A stretch of 64,000 nucleotides of DNA. It comes from Gloeophyllum trabeum ATCC 11539 (lineage: Eukaryota; Basidiomycota; Agaricomycetes; Gloeophyllales; Gloeophyllaceae). The stretch covers positions 593,169 to 657,168 of the forward strand of contig NW_006920419.1 of NCBI RefSeq assembly GCF_000344685.1, written 5' to 3'. The position numbers and the translations under genes are program-made. How positions within the stretch are numbered: the stretch's first letter is position 1; every line of letters begins with the position of its first letter. Positions 1 through 11,166 of the stretch are shown piece by piece. A model generated the notes under the pieces. It did not search any database, was not told where the DNA came from, and was given only the letters and a program-made list of their open reading frames with translations.

Positions 1-2090
1 GCATAGCACACTCAGTCTCCCGAAAAATGCAGAGAAATACCATGCGACAGCCTGCTAGGGCTCCCCCACGGCCAAGGCTCCACGTCGGGCGTAATCGGTA
101 CGTCGCCGACTTTGCTGGACGTCCTAAGTTTCCTGAGTTAGAGCGGCATCAAACCCGTTTGCATGATGCGTCCGCGCACGTTGGAGTGTTCTCGATACAG
201 ATGGATGCTGCGGGACTTGATACAGCGGATCTCGGAGGCAGTCTCGAGGAACACTTAAGCTTGATATCGCAACAGATACTGTATACGTACGAGCACAGAG
301 AGAAGAGATTCTGACAAAGAGAGCGCTCCAATTCAGGGATTCAGGTGAATACTAGCATTAGTTAGAAAATGAATGTGGCTGGTTTCAAGAGATTCAAGGT
401 CTGTGGCCAATCATAATTTGTGGCAGCTTCAGTCCACCTCGCCGCGGCGGTGATTGCCGCTATCAGGCGCCTCGACAAGATCAGACGCTCTGCCATCGCT
501 GAATTCAAGCTGCAGCCATCTGCTGCGACTGCAACGGATCCGAGGCTATGAGCAGGCTGGCAGCGTTGCCAGCCCAGTCAAACTCGTGACTACTTGCCCT
601 CGATGCTGCTCGACGTCGCCACTTTTTGCGACGGCGGATTCCACTTATATCCATAGAACGAGCGTCCATGCTGTTGTCATTGCGACAGGTTGCAGTTGGA
701 CACCATTCAGACCCGTATAAACTAATGAATTAACGCTTGCGCATGAACAGTCGTCATCAGTCTGTTCGTTTTCAAACCTCTCAGGGTCATGCATACTAGC
801 TTCCGAAATGGGCACGCCAAACTGAAGCCTCGGGAAGGGGTCTCATGTGTATTGCGAACGTGTCGATTTTGGTTGCCCCAGATGTTCCGAGCCTGAGAGC
901 CCTTGCTTATCGCATCCCTTGCGCTACAGTACTAGTGCTCTCTTTGGCTAGAGACTCTAACAACGGCAGCTCGCACCACCTGAAGCTACTGTATTGGTGC
1001 AGTCGCTCACGGCGCAAATGTGATCATTGGACAAGGAAACCCCAGTAGCCTACAGTGTATGTCACTAAGAGTCGGCACCTCTGTGGCACCTTAATTATGG
1101 CGCCGTAGGCGGCGAGAAAAAAATTTGAAACATAAACCTGGCCAAAAGATGCGTAATCCTGCATTTTCATTTTTTCGGGTGCTTACGTAAGCGTTCAAAT
1201 ATGGGGTCGCCGAGCGTAACCTCATTTATTTGGGAGCCAGCTGCGTCCTGATCACTCAATATGGTTGTATAATACGGAAATGGGGTTCTCCGATGGAATT
1301 CCTGCGATAGGGAGTGTCCCACACGTCCAAAGCAAGTAGTGCCTTCACCCTAACCCTAGCCAGGCACGTGGCTCGGCTACCATGGCCGTGATTACAAAGC
1401 TTCCCTTTATGGTAACTCCGCTACATCTCCGACCCAAATTCAAATATGTGAAGGATTAAATTCTTAAAAGTGGGAATTTCGAGAAAATAATCAGATGGCT
1501 CGAAAGCTCTCGTGAAAAGGAATCGATTGGTCTGGTTTTCGGGACCTAAAAGTCTTTTCTCACGATCGTGATAGGATCCGCGGCTCGCCTATTGCCGAGT
1601 GGTCGGTTTTGAGCGCCTCACACTGTACTAGGCTGCGCGGCTCCTCGACTCCGGGTTCTCAAGGGCAGCTCGGACCATTTCTTTCAGACCGCTCCTTCTC
1701 GCCTCGGGAAACACTCGCTTCCCGAGCCCGTCAAGAAGACCAGAATCAACCACAACCGGCGGCGCAAGACCGGTCTCAAACAGTGTATAGAGCCTCAGAT
1801 ATATAGGTCTTCCGAAGGAAATCTGTGAAATTTCGGTACAGTCTCGGGATTCCGACACTTGCATAGGCCAGACCAAAAATATCCGCTTATCTCTTTTAGC
1901 GCTCAGTGGGGTCTGCTGATCGCTGGATGCTTCCTCATCCCGCACGCCTCCCATTATTTCCGTATCCTCGCCCACGAGCGACCACTTACTCACTCACTGC
2001 ACGAGTTGTGGTACGTGCCTGCCGGATGCATACAAATACCCATGAAAATCGAAAACTCGCCTTCACGTCGGCAAGGCATCCTCCCCAAGC
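1..2090. other. Left-edge region, no gene recognised
   Basis: No protein family could be recognised here on either strand. An open frame at 27-314 (+) could be the last exon of a gene entering from the left, and 1628-1993 (-) is open for 121 codons, but neither shows a known motif. A short telomere-like CCCTAACCC motif near 1346 is too short to mean much. The last 200 bases are presumably the promoter and 5' leader of the carboxylesterase that starts at 2091. Confidence 0.5.
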
Positions 2091-4105
2091 ATGGCTCGTC
2101 TCACAGGAATCTGGCTGACGTGCGCTCTAGTTAGGCTCGTCTGGGCATGGTCCACCGCAGGAAACGTCGTTGACGTAGGGTACGTCAGCTACCAGGGGAA
2201 CCAGACGTACCCGAACACGGTGGTGTACTACAACATCCCGTACGCCGAGCCCCCCGTGGGCGATCGCCGGTTCCGCGCACCGCTGCCGCTGAATACTACG
2301 CGTGTGGTAGAGGAGGCTAATGGCCAGGTGGTCGACGCTACGACCCCGCGGACATTCTGTATTCAGGGTACTTTGGGCGGTGAGTTTATCGAGGAATTTG
2401 ATTGATAAGGAGGTAGAGTTTATCTGAATGTCAAATAGATGGGGATGCTGGAGGAGGGGGAAGTGAAGACTGCCTGAATGTCGACATCTACGCTCCGTAT
2501 GGAGCGGCACAAGGCGACAACTGTACGTGTTGTTAGATCGAAGGACGGCATCCGAGAACTCATTGCGCGGCAGTGCCAGTTTTTGTCTGGATCCATGGCG
2601 GAGGGTACGCATACGGCAACCCCGCGGACTTCCCCTTTGACCCCTGGGTGAACCAGAGCCCGAACGTCGTGATCGTCTCCATTTACTACCGCCTCGACGC
2701 CATCGGCTTCCTCGCGCATCCCGACTTCGCGAACGGCACACTCGGCGACAACAACGGCGGCTTCCTCGACCAGGTGCAGGCGCTGCGTTGGATCAGCCAA
2801 TACATCGGCGCGTTTGGCGGGAACCCCAACGCGGTAACGATCGGCGGGGAAAGCGCGGGTGCGTCCTCGGTTGCGTTGCACCTTGTGGCGAATGAGGGTG
2901 CGCAGTTGTTCCATGGCGCGGTCGCGCAGAGTGTGTATAGGCATCCGGTGGTCCCGCCTGAGACGAAGCTTGTTAGTGCTGCATCACATCTACTGCGATC
3001 CCTGTTTCAGTGAACGTACCATTTCCTAGGCCCTATTTGAGTACTACGCTACTCAGGCTGGATGTGGCTCTGGGACCTCAGCTCAACAGATGGCATGCTT
3101 GAGAAACGCTAGCATCAGTGATCTGGCCCGAGCGCAAGACACAGTGACATACAATTAGTGGGTATCACATCCGTATTATCTTCGCCGCGCTTTATTTGAC
3201 ACGGCTGCATATAGCACCGGTCCTTACAAGAACTTTGTACCTGTCCTTGACGGGACAGTCATCACCGACTACCCCACTCGATCTGTGCTGCGAGGAGAGT
3301 TTGCGAAGGTCCCTTTGCTCGTTGGGTAAGTGGCGCCTCTACAAGCTCCCATAGTTTGGCTGAGGTTGGTACCTTTCCCCAGTTCTGTCTCGAATGAGAC
3401 CTTAGCGAGTGGAGCAAATATCTCCTCCGCCCTTCAGTCCTACTTCCCAGCCTTAACGCCCTTCGATTTGGCGGGTTATGAATATGTGTACCCAGCCTCT
3501 GAATTTTCCTCGAGTGATGAGCAATCTCGAGTGGCTACTGGCAACCCCACCGTGCGATGTGCCGTGAGTCAATCAATCCCATCAGCGATATAGCAGATTC
3601 ACATACTTACTGCAGAGATCCATCTGGGCCGGTGCCTTCTCAGTTACGAATAGTAGCTGGACCTACCGCTATAATACCGTCAGTCTTACGCAGTCGCTCA
3701 GCGACCCCCTAGTGGAACATGCGGCCGAGATCTCCATGATGTTCGCAGGGACAAATACCAGGTGTGTCGGGACTTCCTACGTCTCCCCAGATCCAAATGC
3801 TTACAATCCGTAGTTTCAATGGCACGACCACTTACGTTCCGGAAACGCCTGCCGACCTCGCGTTTGCGTCAGAGCTGATCGCATACTGGTTGTCATTCGT
3901 GCGCTCAGCCGACCCCAACACGTACAAGCTGGCGCGGTCGCCCGCGTGGCCGTCGTACACGCTCGACTACAGGGCAAGAATCGTGCTGGAACGGGATCCG
4001 CAAAACTTGACGACGGTCAGCGGGAGTTATATGGAGATGGAACCTGTATCCGAAACGTTGGGCTGCGCCTTTTCCGCGAGCCAGGTGGATCATGAACAGA
4101 ATTGA
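2091..4105 (+). CDS. Secreted type-B carboxylesterase/lipase
   Basis: This is a carboxylesterase family B (alpha/beta hydrolase) enzyme, expected to hydrolyse esters outside the cell. It opens with a hydrophobic signal peptide (MARLTGIWLTCALVRLVWAW). The family blocks follow in order: YNIPYAEPPVGDRRFRAP, SEDCLNVDIYAP, the oxyanion-hole strand VFVWIHGGGYAYG, and the nucleophile elbow GGESAGASS. The C-terminal part has LVEHAAE and the ELIAYWLSFVRSADPNTYKL block usual near the end of fungal members. About seven introns of 50-65 bases must be removed. Apparent stops such as the TAG at 3156-3158 fall at exon ends and vanish when a GTGGGT donor is used there, so I read the gene as intact. A relative lies at 44.1 kb. 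The substrate cannot be told from sequence. Confidence 0.88.
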
Positions 4106-4600
4106 TCAGGATGTACCACAATGATAGGAATCGGAAATGTGCTAGTACTGCTTTTGGGAGGATCCGCTCTTCAAAGATGGCGGCTCCGAGTCGCCCGGCT
4201 CGAGCGTAACACGTTTGGGCACCTGCGATATCGATGGTGGCCACACTCAGAACACGCGAGAGTGATCTTTGGCTGAACTTTGTACTTCCCCAAAGTTCTC
4301 AAAAAATATTCCATGCCCCGCAGTGCCTGGCACTAACTTGACGTTTATGGATTAGCCACCGACCGCGCCTGCGCGGTACGCTAGACGTTACATAGCAACC
4401 ATGCCACAAAGTAAGCCGGAAATACGTGCCGACGGTCGGTACCGCTAGACTTCTTTATGCGGTTTCCTTCCGGGGCTTCTCCTCATTTCAAAGCCTGCTC
4501 GATATGAGCAGCTTGATGTACTAATATCTTTCCGTGCACGCTTTCAAATTGTATCTCTCGGGTTCGCTCGTTTTCTTTGTCCATTTCACCAGCATCTGTG

Positions 4601-6611
4601 ATGCGCCAGCGTGGTTCGATCAGCTACGAGTCGGGGCACGTATGGCCGCCCCCACCCCCCGAACGCGACGAGACGGAGGAACAGCGAGCGGAGCGGTTGG
4701 AGCAGGAGCGAGAAGCAAAGCGGGTGAGCGATGAGATCGACAAGGCGATTGAGCAGCAGCGGGAGGAGATGAAGAAACGGCGGCCACAGATGAAGATTCT
4801 GCTCCTAGGTCCGCCCCGCAGTCTCGATTCTAATATGTAACCTACTAACCAGAAAACCCGTCTGCAGGGCAAGCAGAGTCGGGTAAATCGACAATGCTGA
4901 AGAACTTCCAGCTGCAGTTTACGCCGAAGGCGTTTAAGGCTGAGTCCGGGGCATGGAGAGCAGTCATCCATCTGAACCTCGTCCGCTCAGTCAATTTCAT
5001 CCTTGACCTTCTCTCCCCCAACCCCCGCTTCACGCATGCGGGCTCGCCCGCCTCCGTCATCATCTCCGGCTCTGACCTCCTTGGGCAGCAGCAGCCCCAG
5101 TACGTGCACACCGACGGCCCGGTGGGGCCCATCATCGAGCCTACCCCCGAGCTCAAGCAGCTCAGGATGCGGCTGTCGCCGCTGAAGCGGGTGGAGGAGA
5201 TGCTCAGCAAGCGCATATCCGCGGACGACCCGAACCCCGTGCGGAAGGGGTTGAACTCGGCGAGCGAGGTGTCGGTGCGGTCGGGGAGCGGGTGGAAGGC
5301 GCTGGCGAGGCTCAGCCACCGGACGCGCCCCGCTAGCCCGGACGAGCTCGAGGACGCCGGGCGCGTGATTGAGGCGTGCAGGGACGATATTATTGAGTTG
5401 TGGGCGGACCCCGTTGTGCAGAAGGGCTTGAAGAGCAACGAGATTGCGCTACAGGAGCAGTCAGGCTTGTGAGTAATAACCCGTGATTGCGTCAACGATT
5501 CCTCTAACACCTGTGATCAGTTTCCTAAATGAAGTTTCTCGAATAGCGGTCAAAGACTACACGCCCACACCAGGTAGGAGTCATTTCAGTGCCACGTACT
5601 GTGGTCTGACTTGTCTGTAAGAGGATATCCTCAAGGCGCGCTTACAGACGATGGGCGTCGAGGAGCACCGTCTTATTATGGAGACTGGTCAGTTCTGTCC
5701 GTCTGCCACAGTTGTCCTCGACGAAATCCTTTGCTGAATTTCTTGCCTTCAGCGACGGAGTCAGGGAAGGAGTGGGTCATTTACGACGTCGGCGGTAGCC
5801 GAGGACAAAGACGTGAGTTAGCGCGTACTTCCTATAGCGCAAAAGACTGACACCTTGTTCTGCAGCTGCTTGGGCACCTTTCTTTGATGACGGTAAGCCC
5901 AAGTATTCGCGCTCCTTGCGCCGTGAGACCTAACTTCTGTGGTCGTAGTCAACGCTATCATTTTCCTCGCCCCTATATCCGCCTTCAACCAAACGCTCTC
6001 CGAAGACAAGTCTGTCAACCGTTTAGTATGTCCATTTCGTCTTGGCATAGTTCTACGGGTCTTAACCTATCCCGAACAATCTAGTGGGACTCCTTTTATC
6101 TATGGCAGTCGATATGCACGAATCGCATCCTCGCGAATGTCACCATCATCCTGCTACTCAATAAAGTGGACGTCCTTGAGGCGAAGCTCCAGGCGGGTGT
6201 GAATTTCTCGAAGTATGTGACGAGCTACAAGGACCAGCCGAACGACGTAGAGCACGTTAGCAAGTGTAAGTACCATGTCCCTCCTGCTTTCACCGCTTGC
6301 AGTCCCAAACTGACTGGTTGTCGTGAAGATTTGAAGGCGAAATTCTCGGCCATCCATCGACAACACTCCAACCGAAATCGGAAACTGCACATACACCTTA
6401 CGACAGCAACGGCAAGTGTCTTCCCTTTCCCCACCGTCTGATGCATAACGTAACCCTCCCGATACAGGATCACCGAGCAACCTCTATCATCCTTGTTCGC
6501 AGTAAGTAGCTCAACGCTTCCTTGTTGCTCACGACGTCACGTCTGACTCCGCATCCCGCAGTCCGCGAAGTCATCCTAACAAACAACCTAATCGACTCCG
6601 ATTTCGTGTGA
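4601..6611 (+). CDS. Atypical heterotrimeric G-protein alpha subunit
   Basis: Eleven predicted exons (4601-4808, 4868-5468, 5521-5573, 5622-5687, 5753-5812, 5866-5892, 5949-6025, 6085-6265, 6329-6411, 6468-6501, 6562-6611) join to exactly 479 residues. GTP-binding motifs are clear: P-loop LLLGQAESGKST, the switch-I region ILKARLQTMG with its Arg, switch II DVGGSRGQR, LLNKVD for guanine specificity, and TTATD. It would be membrane-linked and act below seven-span receptors. Oddities: the switch-II Gln that activates water in ordinary G-alpha proteins (DVGGQ) is Ser here. There is no N-terminal MGxxxS myristoylation motif. The N-terminus is long, charged and probably helical, and the C-terminus ends NNLIDSDFV. 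The intron before DHRAT seems to start with GC. The first ATG (4601) was chosen as start. This looks like one of the divergent G-alpha paralogs common in mushrooms. Confidence 0.9.
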
Positions 6612-7108
6612 GCACGACTCTCGTCTGCCTCTCCCCCCGCGATCCTCATCCACCGATCTAAGCATCTGACCACCCCGCGCCCGGTGCGCATTACATCTCA
6701 CTCATTTTCTTATGTACACATGGAATGGATGGACGGATGGATACACGCACGGGAGCGGGGAAGGGTTAGGTGTACTGCGCGCGATCTACGAGATGCGGAG
6801 AGGAATATGGTGTGCTATTTGTTCGTGTACTGATGTTCGACTAATTACCGTAATCGGCTTTGTGCTAATTTATCTCTCATCTATCATCACGAACCATATT
6901 GCTGCCCGCGACTGAACCTTCATACGGATGACCGCTCGTGCTCTCGGGGCATGGGGTGTTATAGCAAGCAACGTACGATGTTCCGTTCGAAGGTCGGTAC
7001 ATACATGGTATACACAAGAAATCATACATATCATTCCAAGATCGTCAAACATTCATTATATGGATGCGTGTATCACCCTCCTAGTCGCCGCACGGCGTGA
7101 CTCGCCTC
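6612..7108. other. Intergenic, convergent 3' ends
   Basis: Space between the convergent G-alpha and Pmp3-like genes. It presumably holds both 3' untranslated regions. No RNA gene or repeat was seen. Confidence 0.5.
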
Positions 7109-7689
7109 TTACATGTGCGTGGCGCCGTAGTTGGCTTGCGGCGCAGCATAAGGCGCCTGACCAGGAGCTAAGGGCTGGTACTGCCCGTTGCCGACGTCTA
7201 CCGCAACGCGTGGTCAACATGCAACTCGAAATGAACATACGGTCGGTAGGGGTACTCACAGACGAAGCCGCCACGGCCGTACCTCTCCTCCGCCTTCATC
7301 TTCCTGTAGATAAGCCAGAAAGCGTGCTTAAGGATGAGCAGAAACAGTTAGATCCGCTTAACAATGCGTAGTAATACTGCTCACGATGTGTCCAGGCAGA
7401 TATCCCAAGCTGTATGGAGCAAATGAGTCGGGCAAGGCAAGCGGAGAAGCCTCAAGACGGCTCACATGGTAAGCAGGATGTTAATGAGCAAGTCGCAGCT
7501 GCATCCGGTGATGAACGCGGCAGCCGCGGGCGGGAAGATGATAGCGACCTATCCAACGCATTCGAACCGTCACAAAACCAAGAAAAGACAGCGTATGGCA
7601 GGGAAAGGGTGGCATCAGCGTTCCTGCTCAGTCGTCCTCCAACAAAACAAACCGACCAGAATCAATAGAACGTCGGATGCTTGTACCAT
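7109..7689 (-). CDS. Pmp3/UPF0057 family small plasma-membrane proteolipid
   Basis: A short gene hidden in five small exons on the minus strand, with an ATG at 7689 and TAA at 7109-7111. The spliced product is about 98 residues. It has the family core IIFPPAAAAFITGCSCDLL, then LLTILGYLPGHIHAFWLIY, KKM-like KMKAEERYGRGGFVY, and a Gln/Pro/Ala-rich tail ending in GATHM. Two hydrophobic segments are expected to span the plasma membrane. Yeast Pmp3 is a small peptide that affects membrane potential and salt tolerance. All four introns show GT-AG ends and splice in frame (for example at VPxx LLT/ILG and GGFV/YVGNG), which is strong support for a working gene. The extended tail after the second span is usual for fungal members. 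No physiological role can be assigned beyond the family. Confidence 0.85.
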
Positions 7690-8166
7690 TGTCGCAGTTT
7701 ATGTTGGATTGCAGAAGAGAGGTATTTGGGTATTCTCAGTTACTGAGCAGGGATGTGTATAGTCGGGAAGAAAGGCGCTTTATGAGGACTGCGCAAGTCT
7801 GCGCCGCAATCGCTGCGGGACCGCGCACCGTGTCTGCAATTGACGTCATCCCTGGACTCCACGCGAGTAGGTCCCGTTTTGGTATTTGTTGCAGATGGCT
7901 CTTGTTGCCCGTTGTATGTCTGGCAAGACTTGATGGCAGTTTGAAGAATTTCCTAGCGGTATTGCCACTAAGACAACGCCTCTTTTAATTGTACATAGAA
8001 TTTGGTCAGGGATCAAGAAATACCGGAGGTTTCCTTGCAACCTGCTACGAGGCGCTATATAACCTAAAACTGACGGGGACACAGGAGAACACAGGAGACC
8101 TGGTAAGAGACGGGCAGGAAGAGAAAAGCCCTTGACGATCGGCGGTGCAATATCACTTCAGCGCTA
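7690..8166. other. Intergenic, nothing recognised
   Basis: About 480 bases between the start of the Pmp3-like gene and the end of the terpene synthase. It should contain the Pmp3-like promoter and the terpene synthase 3' region. No other feature was seen. Confidence 0.4.
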
Positions 8167-9529
8167 CTATGGATCAATGTGATGTCTCAAAAAATCGAGC
8201 TTGTACCTTTCGCACTCTAGATGCCAAGAAATATACCCGTGCCGCCACGCCCTCCATTGCTTCGCTATCTGCGCATCCACAATCTTGTCTGTGTCCGCGA
8301 GGTCTATGGCTGCACTATCAGACTCGTCCATGCCAAGCAGAGAGTCAATTCTCCGGAAGGCTTCTTCAAGTTGCGCACATAGAAAGTCTATGGTGTTGTT
8401 CGCATCCCATCTATCATACCCGGCTTGCTTTCGCGCCGGGGTTAAACACTGAGTCAAGAGGTGGACTAGGTTGATGGTCTCTCCTTGGAGCTCCTCTTTG
8501 TGGAAGGACAGAACATCATTTACGACGGCCTGACGAGGTACGGCAGATTAGTCGGTGAGCGCTAACTGCAGCCAGGGGGTAATTCACTTACCACAGTATA
8601 TGCAATGTCGGGAATCGCCTTGATGTATCTAGTCAAGGGCAAGGCTTGCTCACGGTCTGCCTTGAATATAGCCGCAGCATATCCTTCAGTTACTGCGGTC
8701 TTCGTGCGGAGAAAATACGGGCTAGAATCAAGACAGTAACCATGGACTCGGGAAATCAGGCAAAGCATCGGATGTTCACTTACAAGGCAATCGCGTCCGC
8801 CTCTAGCTTCATGGGGCTCGGCTCAAGTTGCTCACCGCAGGATTTCGCAGCGTTCACAATGTTGAAGGAGGTAACTGGATCATCGGGACTTTCACCACTT
8901 CCTTCTTGGCGCCTTGCTTCGACCAGGTGCTGATAACCCTGATCCAACGGGCTGGCACGGATGTATTCATCAAACACCTGCATCCTCTCCTCCAATGAAG
9001 CAGCTTCCATAAATGTCATCCAAGAAGTAACGCCTATGCCCCGCAGTACACCGTCGGCGCCGTAATAAGCCGATAGTTCCCGGATGCACTTCTCATAGAG
9101 AGGGAATATGGTGCCCGCAGGCTGGGGTTCCCCCATATACATCTTGTGCGTGAATAATGCCACATGGCTGTACATGGTGTCGTTGCCTAGGGAATCATCG
9201 ATGACCGTGCCCAGCGCCGTCAGCTTGCCCATCAGCATTTTCAGCTCCGTGCACGCATGCGGATAGCATCGGATGCAGATGCGGTGGGCTACGTCTTCGA
9301 TGGCGGCCATCCTTTCCTTGTCCCAGCCCAAGATAGGTTGCAGCTCGTCGGTGATCCAGGCGTGGAAGAGACGAGTGAAGACGGGATCGGCGACTGGCGG
9401 TTCAAATCGGTAGCCTATGTTATGGATGAATTCCTGGATACGAGTCTTGTAATCGAGTGAGGCAGCAGCAGCAGCTCTTGCGGTCTCTGAAGTGGCGATG
9501 CTGGTGACCTGAGGGTATTGGTAGGACAT
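8167..9529 (-). CDS. Trichodiene-synthase-like sesquiterpene synthase
   Basis: Three exons (9529-8784, 8721-8592, 8529-8167) join to 412 residues without leftover bases. The family is class I terpene cyclases of the trichodiene synthase (TRI5) type, which ionise farnesyl diphosphate using Mg2+. The first metal site appears as VIDDSLGND, around residue 111. The second NSE-type triad is clear as NDVLSFHKEE after the second intron. Other typical blocks are GWDKERMAAIEDVAHRICIR near residue 70, FPYFLRTKTAVTEGYAAAIF and the terminal HGYISWHLECERYKL. The first motif lacks an Asp at the third-from-second spacing found in canonical TRI5 proteins, so the product is unlikely to be trichodiene itself. 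No tailoring gene such as a P450 lies beside it, so this does not look like a biosynthetic cluster. Sequence cannot give the product. Confidence 0.85.
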
Positions 9530-11166
9530 GGGGCTTTGAAACTCTGTAAGCGTGAACCTTCTTGCTGATATGGCCTTGGTATGCCTGCGTTAGAGATAGG
9601 GATACAGTATCCGAAGTATGATCTTATATGCCTTTAGAGCTGAGTTAACAAGACATGAGTCATCCTGTGTGCACCAACCTATTCTTGCTTGGTGTAATCC
9701 CAAGATGAGCCGGGAAGCTCTCACTTTCGTCGCATACAGGAGATAAGGCAGCGCGGCGAGGTACCTATTTGCCACTGTTGGGCGACATGGCCCTGTGCTT
9801 ATCGGAGCCTGCTGCATTGCGCTGGATGTTAATGCTCGGGGTACCGCAAGACTGACAGTCTGGACATCATTCAGGGAATGCGTACCTTATAGCAATGTTT
9901 CGGCTACCATTTGGTGCTTTCGAACATACATGGGTGATGTCATTGAACCTTGGCAAGAGCGATTATTAATAGAAGGAAGGGATGTACACCCATCCTCCCG
10001 AGGCTTCCGTGGAACTTGAAACTATATCGCGGAAGTAGTGTCGGTCCGTCAGTTCCGCGAATATGCAGCGAATATCATACCGTACTCAGTGAATGGGTAC
10101 ACTTGGGTTTGTTATGTATATATCTGTGGCAACTGTCCGCGGTGGGGGGGGGGGGGCTGCCATGCTCTTCGTCAAGTCTTCGTCATCATTGTAAGATAGA
10201 CGCAACCCATATTCGACTACTATGGTCACAGTGTGACACATCACGTGTTTTGGTTTCGTCCGTCTCGCGCGCGCGGCGAAAATCTCCCCCACGGAGTCAA
10301 TGTTTAGGTATCTTATTCCACACTAGGCCTTACAGCCATTTGCAGGTCGATGGGCCCACTTTTTGAAAATCATTTACAGTCGGACCACGTCGGACAAGCA
10401 ATTTCAAGTCCCCGAGAGACAGAGATCAGACCATCTGGACTTCTCTACCTTCTTCCGACGTCCCTGGCACCCACTCCGACCCACTCCGACCATACGTGGT
10501 TTTCTGAATTGATGGTCTATCGATCTGCAAGCGGCTGTAAAATACAATTCTTCTTCGGACAAACCTTTTTAAATATATGTCTCAAACTTTCCTCGGAAGC
10601 AGAACTGCAATAAGTGCTTTACTGAAAGAGGAGATACAGAAACATTGCTAAAATGTCACGCTTTCCTAATGAACGTGACAAAAATAGTCACGTGATACTA
10701 GACGAGTATGGGTTGCGTCTATCTTATCTAGTACTACTTACCTTCAGGCACCTTGAGGATGTAGTCTCCCGTAGGCAGACCGAATTGCCTCCCGTTTTGG
10801 CAGGAGAGAGGACGGTCGGCATATTGAGGATGATATTCAACTCTGAGCCGTGCTGGGACGCCGGAGCAGAACTCACGAGTTAGACCGGCTCCTCCGGGAC
10901 TTACTTTGTCTATCGTTAGCTGGAGGTATACAATTGTCTAGCCCACGGGAAGCGGGAGTCGAACCGGTAGGGTTTCACTAGACTCATCAAAACAAACAGA
11001 CAACTTCATCGCCGCCACCCTGTGGCCCGACGAGAAAAAGGGTAATATACACGATAAGCACGCGCCAGACGCACGTATCTTTTGTGACCGGCATCCGTGC
11101 TACCAGTGTCAGCGTACAAAGCCATCATCAACCCACGCAGCGGAAATCAGCATACAAACGACGCGA
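9530..11166. other. Intergenic with an inverted-repeat element and a G-run
   Basis: No gene was recognised here. A run of 13 G residues lies at about 10144-10156. The terminal-inverted-repeat element at 10192-10726 follows and is listed separately. The 3' side ends at the MOB3-like stop codon (11167). Confidence 0.45.
10192..10726 (+). mobile_element. MITE-like inverted-repeat element, copy 1
   Basis: The two ends are inverted repeats. The left begins TAAGATAGACGCAACCCATA at 10192, and the right end at 10726, read on the minus strand, begins with the same 20 bases. Similarity continues imperfectly for about 20 bases (TTCGACTA against CTCGTCTA). The termini fit a TA target duplication around AGATAGACGC. 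Length is about 535 bases with no coding frame of note, which suggests a non-autonomous DNA element of Tc1/mariner type. A second, shorter copy in opposite orientation lies at 15043-15362. Confidence 0.75.

Noticed and set aside
1340..1356. CCCTAACCC telomere-like motif (also near 17372 and 37678)
   Set aside because: Each site has less than two repeat units, too short to be called interstitial telomere.
1585..1660. GCCGAGTGGTCGG, like the D-arm of tRNA-Leu or tRNA-Ser
   Set aside because: No matching T-arm with TTCRA at the right distance and no acceptor stem.
3156..3158. In-frame TAG in the first carboxylesterase, apparently a nonsense mutation
   Set aside because: A GTGGGT donor just after TA and an acceptor at GCATATAG restore the frame (TYN-Y-TGPYKNF), so the gene looks intact.
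8167..9529. A terpene biosynthetic gene cluster around the cyclase
   Set aside because: Neighbours are a Pmp3-like peptide, G-alpha and MOB3; no P450, transporter or regulator lies nearby.
10144..10156. Run of 13 G as a possible structured element
   Set aside because: A single homopolymer, possibly slippage or sequencing artefact; no quadruplex-type spacing of several G runs.
10940..10970. GGGAGTCGAACC, like the T-arm of a minus-strand tRNA
   Set aside because: The stem bases next to the loop do not pair and no acceptor, D or anticodon arm can be folded around it.
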